Shown here piece after piece: positions 17,773-28,373 of a DNA stretch of 39,641 bases. The position numbers were made by a program, and so were the translations under genes. Position 1 is the stretch's first letter, and the number at the start of each line of letters is the position of its first letter. This DNA is from Sphingomonas bacterium (GTDB taxonomy: Bacteria; Pseudomonadota; Alphaproteobacteria; Sphingomonadales; Sphingomonadaceae): contig NZ_JAQGLK010000032.1 of assembly GCF_028292925.1 (NCBI RefSeq), positions 1-39,641 of the forward strand, written 5' to 3'. The notes under the pieces were generated by a model, which ran no database searches, had not been told where the DNA came from, and worked only from the letters and a program-made list of their open reading frames with translations.

Positions 17773-19301
17773 AGCGGAATGTTGTCGTGCTTTTTCCACG
17801 GGTTCTGAAGGCTCTTGCCGCGCAGTTTGCGCAACGCCAGCGCGATGCGCCGCCGGGTCGAGCGGGGCTGGATCACCTCGTCGATGAAGCCCTTGCCGGC
17901 GGCTACGAACGGATTGGCAAAGCGGGCCTCATATTCCGCGGTGCGCCCGGCGATCCGCTCCGAATTGCCGGCTTCCTTGCGAAATATGATCTCCACTGCC
18001 CCCTTCGCGCCCATCACCGCGATCTCCGCGGTCGGCCAGGCATAGTTGAGATCGCCGCGCAGGTGCTGGGACGCCAGCACATCATATGCGCCGCCATAGG
18101 CCTTGCGGGTGATGACGGTGATCTTGGGCACAGTCGCCTCGGCGAACGCGAACAACAGCTTGGCGCCGTGCTTGATGATGCCGCCATGTTCCTGAGCCGT
18201 GCCCGGCAGGAAGCCCGGCACGTCGACGAAGGTGACGAGCGGCACCTCGAACGCATCGCAGAAGCGCACGAACCGCGCCGCCTTGCGCGACGATGCGATG
18301 TCGAGCACGCCGGCCAGTACGGTCGGCTGGTTGGCGACGAAGCCGATTGTGCGCCCCTCGATCCGGCCGAAGCCGACAAGGACGTTGGCGGCGTGGGTGG
18401 GCTGGATCTCGAAGAAGTCGCCGTCGTCGGCCACCTTCCGGATCAACTCGTGCATGTCGTAGGGCTGGCTGGAGCTGGCCGGGATCAGCGTATCCAGGCT
18501 GGCATCCTCCCGGTCCCACGGGTCGGCGGCGGCGCGTACCGGCGTCGGGCAGCGGTTGGACGGGGGCAGCAGATCGAAGAAGTCGCGGACGGCAAGCAGC
18601 GCATCGATATCGTTGTCGAACGCCAGGTCGGCCACGCCGGTCTTCGCGGTGTGGGTCAGGGCGCCGCCCAGTTCCTCCTGCGTCACCACCTCGTTGGTCA
18701 CCGTGCGGACAACTTCCGGCCCCGTCACAAACATATACGAGCTGTCCTTCACCATGAAGATGAAGTCCGTCATGGCTGGCGAGTAGACCGCACCGCCGGC
18801 GCAGGGGCCCATCACCACGCTGATCTGCGGGATCACGCCGGAGGCCAGCACGTTGCGCTGGAACACCTCGGCATAGCCGGCCAGGCTCGCCACCCCCTCC
18901 TGGATGCGCGCGCCCCCTGAATCGTTCAGCCCGATCACCGGCGCGCCAACCTTCATCGCCATGTCCATGATCTTGCAGATCTTGGCGGCATGGGCTGCGC
19001 CCAGCGCGCCGCCGAAGACGGTGAAATCCTGGCTGAAGACGAAGGCGAGGCGGCCATTGATCGTGCCCGAACCTGTGACGACGCCATCGCCGGGAATGCG
19101 CTGCGCCGCCATGCCGAATTCGGTGCAGTCATGCTCGACATACATATCGAGCTCCTCGAAGCTGCCGGGATCGAGCAGCACGTCGAGCCGCTCGCGCGCG
19201 GTGAGCTTGCCGCGGGCATGCTGGGCGTCGATCCGCACGGCACCGCCGCCCGCGTGCGCAGCGGCACGGCGCCGTTCCAGCTCCTCGAGGATCTCGATCA
19301 T
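17769..19301 (-). CDS. pccB: Propionyl-CoA carboxylase, carboxyltransferase beta subunit
   Basis: The 510-residue subunit transfers the carboxyl group from biotin to propionyl-CoA. It has the two crotonase-like halves of the acyl-CoA carboxyltransferase family. The first includes [23 protein letters not shown] and the CoA-binding stretch [17 protein letters not shown]. The second includes [14 protein letters not shown] and [13 protein letters not shown]. The downstream epimerase, mutase and biotin subunit make propionyl-CoA the likely substrate. The start is ATG 19301; its ATGA overlap with a short unexplained reading frame upstream is noted separately. It is the first recognised gene of the operon. 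Confidence 0.93.
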   Translation of the reverse strand: MIEILEELERRRAAAHAGGGAVRIDAQHARGKLTARERLDVLLDPGSFEELDMYVEHDCTEFGMAAQRIPGDGVVTGSGTINGRLAFVFSQDFTVFGGALGAAHAAKICKIMDMAMKVGAPVIGLNDSGGARIQEGVASLAGYAEVFQRNVLASGVIPQISVVMGPCAGGAVYSPAMTDFIFMVKDSSYMFVTGPEVVRTVTNEVVTQEELGGALTHTAKTGVADLAFDNDIDALLAVRDFFDLLPPSNRCPTPVRAAADPWDREDASLDTLIPASSSQPYDMHELIRKVADDGDFFEIQPTHAANVLVGFGRIEGRTIGFVANQPTVLAGVLDIASSRKAARFVRFCDAFEVPLVTFVDVPGFLPGTAQEHGGIIKHGAKLLFAFAEATVPKITVITRKAYGGAYDVLASQHLRGDLNYAWPTAEIAVMGAKGAVEIIFRKEAGNSERIAGRTAEYEARFANPFVAAGKGFIDEVIQPRSTRRRIALALRKLRGKSLQNPWKKHDNIPL

Positions 19302-19390
19302 GCTGCCCCCATGCCGCCGTCATCCCAGCCCTGCGGCCGATCCGCAATGGTGAACATGGCCAGCGTGCCGTCGTGGTCGAGGGCGATCCT
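19298..19390 (-). pseudogene. Short coding-like remnant or leader just upstream of pccB
   Basis: One minus-strand frame reads IALDHDGTLAMFTIADRPQ then [10 protein letters not shown] and stops in the TGA that overlaps the pccB ATG by 4 bp, as real genes in this operon do. It is closed upstream by a TGA at 19391-19393, leaving 30 sense codons. No good start and no ribosome site are visible. Amino-acid order (DHDGTLAMFTIADRP) is reminiscent of the first strand of crotonase-fold enzymes, so it could be the debris of an acyl-CoA hydratase gene, but the match is short. It may also be chance. Confidence 0.3.
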
Positions 19391-19442
19391 TCATTTCGTG
19401 GGGAATGGCCTCCGGCGCTGGGGGCGGGGACGCGGGCGGTCG

Positions 19443-20738
19443 TCAGACCATCGCGGCGAGCAAGTCGTCCAGGGCGACGGTCGCGAACGTGGCGAACCCG
19501 TCCGCCACTCCATAAGGCAGCAGCAGGGTGCGATCGTGCACCAGTCCGCCGCAGCTATAGACGACGTTGGGAACGTAGCCGTCCCGCTCCTTGGGGCTGG
19601 GGTGGACCAGCGGCAGCGCCATCCGTTTGAGGACGATGCTCGGATCGTCGCGATCGAGCAGGCAGGCGCCGATGCAATAGTTGCGCACCGAACCCACGCC
19701 GTGGGTCAGCACCAGCCAGCCTTCCTCGATCTCGATCGGGGAGCCGCAATTGCCGATCTGGAAGAACTCCCAGAAATATTTCGGCTCGATGATCTTCTCT
19801 CCGCCATCCCAGCTATGGAGATCGTCGGAAAAGAGCAGCCAGACGTTCTCGTTGTCATGCCGGGCAAGCATGGCGTAGCGGCCGCCGATCCTGCGCGGGA
19901 ACAGCGCCATGCCCTTGGCCCTGGCCGCGGATCCTTTCAGCGGCCGCATCTCGAACGTGCGGAAGTCCGTCCCGCGGAGCAGTTCGGAGCGGGCGGTCGC
20001 GCCGTCGAAGGCGGTGTAGGTGCCCAGGAAATGCACCTCGCCGTCCTCCGCCACGAAGCGCACCAGCCGCAGATCCTCGATCCCGCGCGCCTGGCTTTTG
20101 GTGACGGGAAACAGCACGCTCTCCGATGCATCCCGCGCCCCGGGGCAGAAGATGCGGGTGACCTCGTCCAGACCATCCCCGACGACCGCCTGGATCCGCG
20201 GCGAGACGACCATCCCGCTGGCGGCGTCGATCCGCACGTCGCCGCCGGGCTGCCACGTGCCGATGCGGAACGTGACGGAGGAGACATGCCCCTCCCCGAT
20301 TCCGCGCAGCGACAGGACGAAGCGGACGGCTCCGTCAGGCAGGCCATGCTGATCGGAATGCAGAACGATGCTCGGGTTGAACAGGGCCGCGGCCTCGAAG
20401 GAATATTCCTCGCTGAAATAGGCGCCGATCAGCAGCGCCCGATCCGGCGAGACGGAGCCACGATCCAGCGTTAGCCCCTCCGCCGCGTGGAAGTTCCGCA
20501 GCAGCGCCTCGTGCACGTCGCGGTGCCGCAGTTCGAGCGATCCGGTGACGCGGGCGACCTCGGCGGCAAGATCGTCTTCGCCCAGCGTCATCACCCGATC
20601 GACGATGCGCTGCGTGCGGGGGCGCCCTTCTTCCGCATAAGCCGGCAGATCCTGCGCGTAGAAGGGCCGGATCACCGTGCGGGAGGGATCCGGGCGCAGG
20701 ATGGTGGGCAGGTGGGTCATGATGTCGGTGCCCTGCAT
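19443..20738 (-). CDS. GH130 family glycoside phosphorylase/hydrolase
   Basis: A 431-residue protein of the five-bladed beta-propeller family GH130, which degrades beta-mannosides, often with phosphate. Family hallmarks are GIEDLRLVRF, the HDNENVWLLFSDDL blade, SPIEIEEGWLVLTHGVG followed by YCIGACLLDRDDPSIVL, and GYVPNVVYSCG. ATG 20738 was chosen because AGGAG lies five bases before it; upstream residues in the frame are low-complexity. No signal peptide is seen, so it is probably cytoplasmic. It is divergent from the transketolase operon, and a mannose-1-phosphate or hexose product would feed that pathway. It could be a phosphorylase or a hydrolase, since GH130 members do both. Confidence 0.82.
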   Translation of the reverse strand: MQGTDIMTHLPTILRPDPSRTVIRPFYAQDLPAYAEEGRPRTQRIVDRVMTLGEDDLAAEVARVTGSLELRHRDVHEALLRNFHAAEGLTLDRGSVSPDRALLIGAYFSEEYSFEAAALFNPSIVLHSDQHGLPDGAVRFVLSLRGIGEGHVSSVTFRIGTWQPGGDVRIDAASGMVVSPRIQAVVGDGLDEVTRIFCPGARDASESVLFPVTKSQARGIEDLRLVRFVAEDGEVHFLGTYTAFDGATARSELLRGTDFRTFEMRPLKGSAARAKGMALFPRRIGGRYAMLARHDNENVWLLFSDDLHSWDGGEKIIEPKYFWEFFQIGNCGSPIEIEEGWLVLTHGVGSVRNYCIGACLLDRDDPSIVLKRMALPLVHPSPKERDGYVPNVVYSCGGLVHDRTLLLPYGVADGFATFATVALDDLLAAMV

Positions 20739-20982
20739 GCGCACTCCTTGGCGGTAAGCGGATCGCGCCGTGCCACAGGAACGCGGCGCAGCCGGTTGCA
20801 AAGCGGCGGATGGCGCCGGTCGTTCCCCCCGCGCGCCACCAAACCGATTCGCCCCGCCACCGAGCGGCTTAAAAACTCTCGCGGTGGATCGGGCACCATC
20901 GCGCGCGCGCGGCGTTCCGAACTGCGCCTGCCCCATTCAGTGCCAGCGGCTTAGCCGTCCGGCCCGCATCAGGAGACCATCC
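20739..20982. promoter_or_regulatory. Divergent promoter region between GH130 and the pentose phosphate operon
   Basis: These 244 bases must carry start signals for GH130 (minus) and tkt (plus), as both genes begin operons here. The clearest signals are the two ribosome sites: AGGAG before the GH130 ATG and AGGAG at 20971-20975 before the tkt TTG. I could not identify convincing -35/-10 boxes or a defined operator palindrome. Confidence 0.45.
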
Positions 20983-23082
20983 TTGGCGACCGCCAACGCA
21001 TCGCAGACATCCGCTTCGTTCCACGAGGACGGATCCCCCGACCGGCTGGCGATCGACACCATCCGCACGCTTTCGATGGATGCGGTGCAGCAGGCCAATT
21101 CCGGGCACCCCGGTACGCCGATGGCGCTCGCCCCCGTCGCCTATACGCTGTGGCGGCAGTTCCTGCGCTACGACCCGGCAACGCCCGACTGGCCCAATCG
21201 CGATCGCTTCGTCCTCTCCGTCGGGCACGCATCGATGCTGCTCTATGCCTTGCTCCATCTGGCCGGTGTCGAGGAGATCGGTGCCGATGGCGTGAAATCC
21301 GGCAAGCCGGCGGTCAGCCTGGACGATATCCGCCAGTTCCGGCAGCTCGACTCCAAGACGCCCGGCCACCCCGAATATCGCATGACGACCGGGGTGGAGA
21401 CGACGACCGGGCCGCTGGGGCAGGGCTGCGGCAATTCGGTGGGCATGGCGATCGCCGAGCGGGCGCTGGCCGCGCGGTTCAACCGGCCCGATTTCACGCT
21501 GTTCGATCACGACGTCTATGTGCTGTGCGGCGATGGCGACATGATGGAGGGCGTATCCGGCGAGGCAGCGTCGGTGGCCGGGCACCTCGCCCTTTCCAAC
21601 CTGTGCTGGATCTATGACAGCAACCATATCTCGATCGAGGGTTCGACCGAGATCGCCTTCACGGAGGATGTCGGGAAGAGGTTCGAGGGCTATGGCTGGA
21701 ACGTCATCCATGTCGACGATGCCAACGATACGCAGGCCGTGGCCGATGCCCTCGCCACCTTTCGCGCGACGGCGGACAAGCCGACCCTGATCGTCGTCCA
21801 TTCGGTGATCGGCTGGGGATCGCCCCGCGCCGGCAGCGAGAAGGCGCACGGCGAACCGCTGGGCGAGGACAATATCCGCGCCACCAAGAAGGCCTATGGC
21901 TGGCCCGAGGATGCCAAGTTCCTGGTGCCGGACGGCGTGGCGGAGGCGTTCAATACCGCGCTCGTCGCCAATGGCGGCAAGGCGCGGGAGGAGTGGCAGG
22001 CGTTGTTCGAGGCGTATCGCGCGCGGTTTCCCGCCGAGGCGACGGAGTTCGACGGCTTGCGCGAGGGCAGGATCCCCGCAGGCTGGGATGCCGACATTCC
22101 CACCTTCCCGGCCGATGCCAAGGGCATTGCGTCGCGCGATGCCGGCGGCAAGGTGATCAACGCGATCGGCCCGCACGTGCCGATGCTGATCGGCGGCGCG
22201 GCCGATCTTTCCCCCTCCACGAAGACCAACCTGACCTTTCAGGGCGCGGGGTCGCTCGAGCCCGGCAACTATGGCGGCCGCAACGTGCATTACGGCGTGC
22301 GCGAACATGGCATGGGGGCGATCGCCAACGGCATGGCGCTCAGCTACCTTCGTTCGTACACCGCCACCTTCCTCGTCTTTGCAGACTATATGCGGGCGCC
22401 GATCCGGCTGGCGGCGATCATGGAAGTGCCGACGATCTTCGTCTTCACCCACGATTCGATCGGCGTCGGCGAAGACGGGCCGACCCACCAGCCGATCGAG
22501 CATCTCGCCACGCTGCGTGCGATCCCCGGTCTCGACACCATCCGGCCGGGCGATGCCAACGAGGTTGCCGAGGCGTGGAAGGTGGCGCTGAGCCACACCC
22601 ATGAGCCGACGGCGCTGATCTTTTCGCGCCAGGCGCTACCGACGCTCGACCGGGGCCGCTACGCCCCGGCCGCCGGGCTGGCCAGAGGCGCGTATGTCCT
22701 GGCCGATGCGGAGGGCGGCGATCCGGAGGTGATCCTGATCGGGACGGGCAGCGAAGTCTCGCTGGTGGTCGACGCGCACGAGAAACTGACGGCCGAGGGC
22801 GTTCGCTCCCGCGTGGTGTCGATGCCGAGCTGGTATCTGTTCGAAAAGCAGGACGTGGAATATCGCGAGAGCGTGTTCCCGCCATCGGTACGCCCGCGCG
22901 TCGCGGTGGAGCAGGCGGGTTCGATGGGCTGGGATCGCTACGTCGGCACGGACGGGACGACGGTTACGATGTCGACCTTCGGTGCGTCCGCACCGCTCGC
23001 CAAGCTTCAGGAAAAGTACGGCTTCACGGTCGAAAACGTGGCGAAACTCGCTCGGGAACTCATCGAAAAGGCCAGGGCATGA
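20983..23082 (+). CDS. tkt: Transketolase
   Basis: A 699-residue thiamine-diphosphate enzyme of the non-oxidative pentose phosphate pathway, moving two-carbon ketol units between sugar phosphates. Early residues include QANSGHPGTPMALAPVAY. The ThDP/Mg motif starts at GDGDMMEGVSGEAASVAGH and ends near WIYDSNH. The pyrimidine domain has FVFTHDSIGVGEDGPTHQP, and the C-terminal domain follows. The start is TTG 20983, placed seven bases after AGGAG; the long in-frame extension upstream is Arg/Pro-rich and non-homologous. Its stop overlaps the next gene's ATG by 4 bp. It heads the seven-gene sugar phosphate operon. Confidence 0.95.
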   Translation: MATANASQTSASFHEDGSPDRLAIDTIRTLSMDAVQQANSGHPGTPMALAPVAYTLWRQFLRYDPATPDWPNRDRFVLSVGHASMLLYALLHLAGVEEIGADGVKSGKPAVSLDDIRQFRQLDSKTPGHPEYRMTTGVETTTGPLGQGCGNSVGMAIAERALAARFNRPDFTLFDHDVYVLCGDGDMMEGVSGEAASVAGHLALSNLCWIYDSNHISIEGSTEIAFTEDVGKRFEGYGWNVIHVDDANDTQAVADALATFRATADKPTLIVVHSVIGWGSPRAGSEKAHGEPLGEDNIRATKKAYGWPEDAKFLVPDGVAEAFNTALVANGGKAREEWQALFEAYRARFPAEATEFDGLREGRIPAGWDADIPTFPADAKGIASRDAGGKVINAIGPHVPMLIGGAADLSPSTKTNLTFQGAGSLEPGNYGGRNVHYGVREHGMGAIANGMALSYLRSYTATFLVFADYMRAPIRLAAIMEVPTIFVFTHDSIGVGEDGPTHQPIEHLATLRAIPGLDTIRPGDANEVAEAWKVALSHTHEPTALIFSRQALPTLDRGRYAPAAGLARGAYVLADAEGGDPEVILIGTGSEVSLVVDAHEKLTAEGVRSRVVSMPSWYLFEKQDVEYRESVFPPSVRPRVAVEQAGSMGWDRYVGTDGTTVTMSTFGASAPLAKLQEKYGFTVENVAKLARELIEKARA

Positions 23083-25880
23083 CGAGCCGCCTCGCAGACC
23101 TCCATGCCGCGGGACAGGCGGTGTGGCTCGATTTCGTCGACCGCAAGTTCCTGTCGGCCGGTGGCCTGCGCGATCTGGTCGCCAACGACGATCTGACCGG
23201 CGTCACCTCCAACCCGTCCATCTTCGAAAAGGCGATGGGGGCGGGCGAGGGCTATGACGAAGGGTTCAACGCGTTCCTCGGCAAGGCCGATGCAAGCGTT
23301 GTCGACACCTACGAATCGCAGGCGATCGCCGACATCCAGGCCGCAGCCGACGATCTGCGCGGCAAGTATGACGCGCTCGGCGGGCAGGACGGCTATGTCA
23401 GCCTGGAGGTCTCGCCCTATCTCGCCCACGGCACCGATACGACGATCGCCGAGGCACGGCGGCTCTGGCAATCGGTCGACAAGCCGAACCTGATGGTCAA
23501 GGTGCCCGGCACCAAGGCCGGCACCCCCGCTATCCGGCAGCTGATAGAAGACGGGATCAACATCAACGTCACGCTGCTGTTTTCCCAAAGCGCGTATGAG
23601 GCGGTGGCCGACGCCTACATCGCCGGGCTGGAAGCGCGTGTCGCCAAGGGCGCGCCGATCGACCGCATCGCCAGCGTCGCAAGCTTCTTCGTCAGCCGGA
23701 TCGACGCGGTGATCGACAAGGCGATCGACACGCGGCTCCTGGACGGGGACCCTGAGGCCGATGCGCTGCGGGCGATCCGCGGCAAGGTCGCGATCGCCAA
23801 CGCCAAGCTGGCGTACGTCCACTATCAGGCGCTGATCGCCAGCCCGCGGTGGCAGGCACTGGCGGCCAAGGGGGCGATGCCGCAGCGCCTGCTCTGGGCG
23901 TCGACCGGCACGAAAGACCCGGCTTTCCCCGACACGCTCTACATCGACAGCCTGATCGGGCCGGACACCGTCAACACCATGCCACCCAAGACGATGGATG
24001 CCTTTCGCCATCACGGCACCGTCGCCCCGACGCTTACCGACGGCGTTGGGGATGCGCGCCGCGTTCTGGCCGAGGCGGAACGGCTCGGGCTCGACCTGGC
24101 GGGTGTTGCCGAGGCTCTGGTGGCGGAAGGGGTGCGCCAGTTCGCCGACGCCGCCGATACTTTGCTGGCCGTCGTCGCCGGCAAGCGCGCGGCATTCCTC
24201 GGCGACCGGCTGAACGCGATGACCGCGGCCCTGCCCGAGGCGCTGGGCGAAGCGGTCGAGGAGCGGCTGGAGGCGGCGCGGGCGGGTGCCTGGTCGCGCC
24301 GGTTGTGGGCGGGCGATGCGACGCTGTGGACCGGCGGGGACGAGGCCCGGTGGCTCGGCTGGCTCGCCGCCGGGCGCGGCGATCAGGTCGTGTGCGACGA
24401 TCTTGCCGCGCTGGCCGAGAAGGCGCGTGGCTACGCGGATGCGGTGCTGCTCGGCATGGGCGGATCGAGCCTGGGGCCGGAGGTGCTGTCGGCGATCCTC
24501 GGCTCGGCGGCAGGCGCGCCCCGGCTGCACGTTCTCGACACGACCGATCCGGGGCAGATCGGCACCGTTGCAGCCGCGATCGATCCGGCGAACACGTTGT
24601 TCATCGTCTCGTCCAAGTCCGGTTCGACGATGGAGCCGGAGTTGCTGCGCGCCTATTTCTACGATCTTGCGGGCCGACGAGGCGACAACTTCATCGCCGT
24701 CACCGATCCCGGCTCGAAGCTGGAGGAGACGGCCGGGGCGGACGGGTTCGCGCGTATCTTCCCCGGCGATCCGGCAATCGGCGGCCGCTACTCCGTCCTG
24801 TCGGCATTCGGGATGGTTCCCGCAGCCGCGATCGGCATCGATGCGGCTGCTTTCTATGCGGCGACGTTGCCGATGGTGCTGGCCTGCGGGGCGGATGCGC
24901 CGCCGGCCGCCAATCCGGGCGTGCGGCTGGGCGTGATCCTGGGCGAGGCGGCCGCGATCGGGCGCGACAAGCTGACCATCGCCGCGTCGCCCCGGCTGGC
25001 GCCGTTCGGGGCGTGGCTGGAGCAGTTGATCGCGGAATCGACCGGCAAGCAGGGCACCGGCATCGTTCCCGTCGATCTCGAACCGATCGGTGAGGCCGAA
25101 GCGTACGGGGTCGACCGCCTATTCGTGCACCTCCAACTGGCTGGGGACGAGGATGCCGGGCTGACCGGCAGGCTTGCCGGGCTGGCGGCGGCGGGGCATC
25201 CGGTGATCACGATCCGCCTCGCAAGTGCCGATCTGATCGGGCAGGAGTTCTTCCGCTGGGAGGTGGCCACGGCCATCGCCGGGGCGGTGATCGGCATCGA
25301 TCCGTTCGACCAGCCGGACGTCGAGGATGCCAAGATCGCCACCCGCAAGCTGGTCGACGCCTATGAGCGATCCGGCGCGCTCGATCCGGAAACCCCGCTC
25401 TATGAGGATGCCCAGCTGGCGATCTTTGCGCCCGGCGATCCGGGCATGGCCCCGACCGACCCGAAGCTGATCCTCTCCACCCTGCTCCAGGCGCTCCATC
25501 CCGGCGACTATTTCGGCGTGCTGGCCTATCTGGAGCGGAACGCAGCGCACGCCGCAGCGATCACCCGGATCCGCACCGCGGTGCGCGATGCGAAGGCCGT
25601 GGCGACAGTCGGGGGGTTCGGGCCACGTTTCCTCCACTCCACCGGGCAGGCGTACAAGGGCGGGCCGATCGAGGGCGTGTTCCTGGAGGTGACGCGCACC
25701 GCGGACCCGGACATCGCGATACCCGGACACCGCGCCGCTTTCGGCACGGTGCAACTGGCACAGGCGCGCGGCGATCTCGACGTGCTCGCCAGCCGCGGCC
25801 AGCGCGTGCTGCGGGTTCACCTGAAGAACGGCGACATTGCGGTGCTCGAAACGCTGGTCTCCGCTGCACTTGCCGCCTGA
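23079..25880 (+). CDS. tal-pgi: Bifunctional transaldolase / glucose-6-phosphate isomerase fusion
   Basis: The 933-residue protein joins two enzymes. Residues 1-about 365 are a transaldolase with [12 protein letters not shown] (41-52) and Schiff-base Lys141 in [11 protein letters not shown]. Residues from about 400 onward are a phosphoglucose isomerase with [13 protein letters not shown] (near 457) and the phosphate loop [11 protein letters not shown] (near 511). An alanine-rich linker (about 370-410) separates them. Both halves keep their catalytic landmarks, so both should be active. The fusion is known in several alphaproteobacteria and acetic acid bacteria. It would link fructose-6-phosphate made by the non-oxidative branch directly back to glucose-6-phosphate for the zwf product downstream. 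ATG 23079 overlaps tkt by 4 bp. Confidence 0.94.
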   Translation: MTSRLADLHAAGQAVWLDFVDRKFLSAGGLRDLVANDDLTGVTSNPSIFEKAMGAGEGYDEGFNAFLGKADASVVDTYESQAIADIQAAADDLRGKYDALGGQDGYVSLEVSPYLAHGTDTTIAEARRLWQSVDKPNLMVKVPGTKAGTPAIRQLIEDGININVTLLFSQSAYEAVADAYIAGLEARVAKGAPIDRIASVASFFVSRIDAVIDKAIDTRLLDGDPEADALRAIRGKVAIANAKLAYVHYQALIASPRWQALAAKGAMPQRLLWASTGTKDPAFPDTLYIDSLIGPDTVNTMPPKTMDAFRHHGTVAPTLTDGVGDARRVLAEAERLGLDLAGVAEALVAEGVRQFADAADTLLAVVAGKRAAFLGDRLNAMTAALPEALGEAVEERLEAARAGAWSRRLWAGDATLWTGGDEARWLGWLAAGRGDQVVCDDLAALAEKARGYADAVLLGMGGSSLGPEVLSAILGSAAGAPRLHVLDTTDPGQIGTVAAAIDPANTLFIVSSKSGSTMEPELLRAYFYDLAGRRGDNFIAVTDPGSKLEETAGADGFARIFPGDPAIGGRYSVLSAFGMVPAAAIGIDAAAFYAATLPMVLACGADAPPAANPGVRLGVILGEAAAIGRDKLTIAASPRLAPFGAWLEQLIAESTGKQGTGIVPVDLEPIGEAEAYGVDRLFVHLQLAGDEDAGLTGRLAGLAAAGHPVITIRLASADLIGQEFFRWEVATAIAGAVIGIDPFDQPDVEDAKIATRKLVDAYERSGALDPETPLYEDAQLAIFAPGDPGMAPTDPKLILSTLLQALHPGDYFGVLAYLERNAAHAAAITRIRTAVRDAKAVATVGGFGPRFLHSTGQAYKGGPIEGVFLEVTRTADPDIAIPGHRAAFGTVQLAQARGDLDVLASRGQRVLRVHLKNGDIAVLETLVSAALAA

Positions 25881-25899
25881 AGAAAGGAACGGACTTCCG

Positions 25900-26877
25900 A
25901 TGCGTATCGCAATGATCGGCCTCGGCCGGATGGGAGCCAATATCGCGCGCCGGCTGATGCGCGGCGGACACGAGATCGTCGCGTTCGACCGGAACGAGAA
26001 AGCGGTTGCCGAACTGGCGGGCGAGGGTGCGAAACCGGCAAACTCGCTGGAAGAGGTGGCCGGGCTGTTCGATGGCAGGCAGCGCATCTTCTGGGTGATG
26101 CTGCCGGCAGGCGCGCCGACGGAGGGCACGATCCGGGATCTCATCCCGCTCTGCTCCCCTGGCGACGTCATCATCGATGGCGGCAATACATTCTACAAGG
26201 ACGACATCCGCCGCGCCGCTTCGCCCGAGATGCAGGAGCTGCACTATGTCGATGTCGGTACGTCCGGGGGCGTCTGGGGGCTGGAACGTGGCTATTGCAT
26301 GATGATCGGCGGCGAAAAGGAGGTGATCGACCTGCTCGACCCGATCTTCGATACGCTTGCGCCGGGACTTGGCACGATCCCCCGGACGGCAGGCCGCAGC
26401 GGCGATGACCGGGCCGAGCGGGGCTATATCCACGCCGGACCGGCGGGGGCCGGGCACTTCGTCAAGATGGTCCATAACGGCATCGAGTACGGGCTGATGC
26501 AGGCCTATGCCGAGGGCTTCGATATCCTGAAGGGCAAGGCTTCCGAAAAGCTGGCCGAGGACGAACGGTTCGACATCGATCTGGCGGACGTTGCCGAGGT
26601 GTGGCGACGCGGCAGCGTGATCTCGTCCTGGCTGCTCGATCTCACCGCCCTCGGCCTGGCGCGCGATCCGAAGCTGGAGCAGTTTTCGGGCCGGGTCGCC
26701 GATTCCGGGGAAGGCCAGTGGACGATCGATGCGGCAATGGAGGAGGCGGTGCCCGTCAACGTCCTCGCCGCCGCCTTGTTCGCCCGCTATCGCAGCCGGG
26801 TCGACACGACGTTCGGAGACAAGCTCCTTTCGGCAATGCGCTTCGGCTTCGGCGGCCATGTCGAGATGCCGCAGTGA
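25900..26877 (+). CDS. gnd: 6-phosphogluconate dehydrogenase, decarboxylating, short (GndA/YqeC-like) form
   Basis: A 325-residue enzyme turning 6-phosphogluconate into ribulose-5-phosphate and CO2. The Rossmann loop GLGRMG is at 7-12. Catalytic Lys189 and Asn193 lie in [14 protein letters not shown], and [10 protein letters not shown] and [15 protein letters not shown] are also present. At about 325 residues it is the short form rather than the about 470-residue E. coli Gnd. Short forms are often NAD-linked, but the coenzyme cannot be fixed from the sequence alone. I chose ATG 25900, following AAAGGA at 25884-25889. Its stop overlaps the GTG of zwf. Confidence 0.93.
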   Translation: MRIAMIGLGRMGANIARRLMRGGHEIVAFDRNEKAVAELAGEGAKPANSLEEVAGLFDGRQRIFWVMLPAGAPTEGTIRDLIPLCSPGDVIIDGGNTFYKDDIRRAASPEMQELHYVDVGTSGGVWGLERGYCMMIGGEKEVIDLLDPIFDTLAPGLGTIPRTAGRSGDDRAERGYIHAGPAGAGHFVKMVHNGIEYGLMQAYAEGFDILKGKASEKLAEDERFDIDLADVAEVWRRGSVISSWLLDLTALGLARDPKLEQFSGRVADSGEGQWTIDAAMEEAVPVNVLAAALFARYRSRVDTTFGDKLLSAMRFGFGGHVEMPQ

Positions 26878-28373
26878 GCGACGCATCGGCCCTCGGCAAG
26901 CGCGGCGAGACGCCAACCGTACCGCCATCGACGCTGGTGATCTTCGGTGCGATGGGCGATCTGGCCAAGCGGTTGCTCGTGCCCTCGATCGTCAATCTCT
27001 GCCGCGACGGGCTGGTGGGTGACGACCTGCGGATCATCGGCGTCAGCTACCATGATGGCGACGACGACACGCTGCGCGCCAATCTGGACGAATTCGTCGC
27101 CGGCAGCGATGCGGGCAAGCCCTGTTCGGACGGCGGCTGCTGGGATGGGCTGAAAGGACGGACAACCTACCACAAGGGCGATTTCACGCAGCCGGCAACC
27201 TACGAGGAACTGGCGACCAAGATCGACGGGAACGTCGCCTTCTACCTTGCGACGGCACCGCAATTCTTTGGCACCATCGTCGAGCGGCTGGCCGACGCCG
27301 GCGTGCTGGACGAGGCGGAAGGGTTCCGGCGGGTGTTGATCGAAAAGCCGTTCGGTCATGATCTCGCCTCCGCGCAGGCGCTCAACAGCTGCATCCTGGC
27401 GCGGGTGCCGGAGAGCCAGATCTACCGGATCGATCATTTCCTCGGCAAGGAAACCGTTCAGAACATCCTCGTCTCGCGGTTCGGCAATGCCCTGTTCGAG
27501 GCGGTGTGGAACAATCGCTACATCGATCATGTCCAGATCACCGCCGCCGAGACGGTGACGGTAGGCGCGCGCGGCAAGTTCTATGACGCGACGGGCGCGC
27601 TTCGCGATATGCTGCCCAACCACCTGTTCCAGCTGCTTGCCATGATCGGGATGGAGCCGCCCAACTCGTTCGACGCCGAAGCGATCCGCAACGAAAAGGC
27701 CAAGGTGCTGGCGGCCGTGCGCGGGCCGCGGCCCGAGGATGCTGCGGAGCATGGCGTGCGCGGCCGCTATGTCGCGGGAACGGTGGGCGGAAAGGCCGTG
27801 CCCGATTACCGTGCCGAGGATCAGGTTGCCCCCGACAGCCGGACGGAGACCTACGCTGCCGTGCGCCTGGAGGTCGAGACGTGGCGCTGGGCCGGGGTGC
27901 CGTTCTACCTGCGCACCGGCAAGGCACTGAGCGCGCGCGACACGGAGATCGTCGTCCAGTTCAAGCCGGTGCCGTTCGCGCTGTTCCGCGACACCGATGT
28001 GTCGCAGCTGCCGCCCAACACGCTCGTCCTGCAGGTGCAGCCGGACGAGGGGATCAGCCTGAACTTCCTGGCCAAGCAGCCGGGGCAGGCGGTGAACGCG
28101 AAGGAGGTAAGCATGGACTTCCGCTACGCCGATCATTTCCCGCTGGGCCACCGAACGGGATACGAGACCTTGCTCTACGATGTGCTGGTCGGCGACCAGA
28201 CCCTCTTTCAGCGCGCCGACATGATCGAGGCGGGGTGGGCCGCGATGCAGCCCGTGCTCGATGCCTGGAACGCCGGCGGTGAGCCGGAGGATTATCCGGC
28301 CGGCAGCGATGGCCCGGATGGTGCCCGCGCGCTGCTCGCCCGCGACGGGCGCACGTGGCACGCAATCGGATGA
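26874..28373 (+). CDS. zwf: Glucose-6-phosphate 1-dehydrogenase
   Basis: A 499-residue enzyme oxidising glucose-6-phosphate to the 6-phosphogluconolactone that Pgl hydrolyses. The coenzyme loop reads [10 protein letters not shown] (residues 24-33), a variant of the common GASGDLA. The substrate signature [13 protein letters not shown] begins at Arg185, with Asp187, His188 and Lys192. A C-terminal beta+alpha domain follows ([23 protein letters not shown]). The start GTG 26874 is buried in the gnd stop (GTGA), so translation is coupled. In many sphingomonads zwf sits with edd and glk (Entner-Doudoroff genes); here it sits with gnd and rpiA instead. Confidence 0.94.
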   Translation: MSDASALGKRGETPTVPPSTLVIFGAMGDLAKRLLVPSIVNLCRDGLVGDDLRIIGVSYHDGDDDTLRANLDEFVAGSDAGKPCSDGGCWDGLKGRTTYHKGDFTQPATYEELATKIDGNVAFYLATAPQFFGTIVERLADAGVLDEAEGFRRVLIEKPFGHDLASAQALNSCILARVPESQIYRIDHFLGKETVQNILVSRFGNALFEAVWNNRYIDHVQITAAETVTVGARGKFYDATGALRDMLPNHLFQLLAMIGMEPPNSFDAEAIRNEKAKVLAAVRGPRPEDAAEHGVRGRYVAGTVGGKAVPDYRAEDQVAPDSRTETYAAVRLEVETWRWAGVPFYLRTGKALSARDTEIVVQFKPVPFALFRDTDVSQLPPNTLVLQVQPDEGISLNFLAKQPGQAVNAKEVSMDFRYADHFPLGHRTGYETLLYDVLVGDQTLFQRADMIEAGWAAMQPVLDAWNAGGEPEDYPAGSDGPDGARALLARDGRTWHAIG

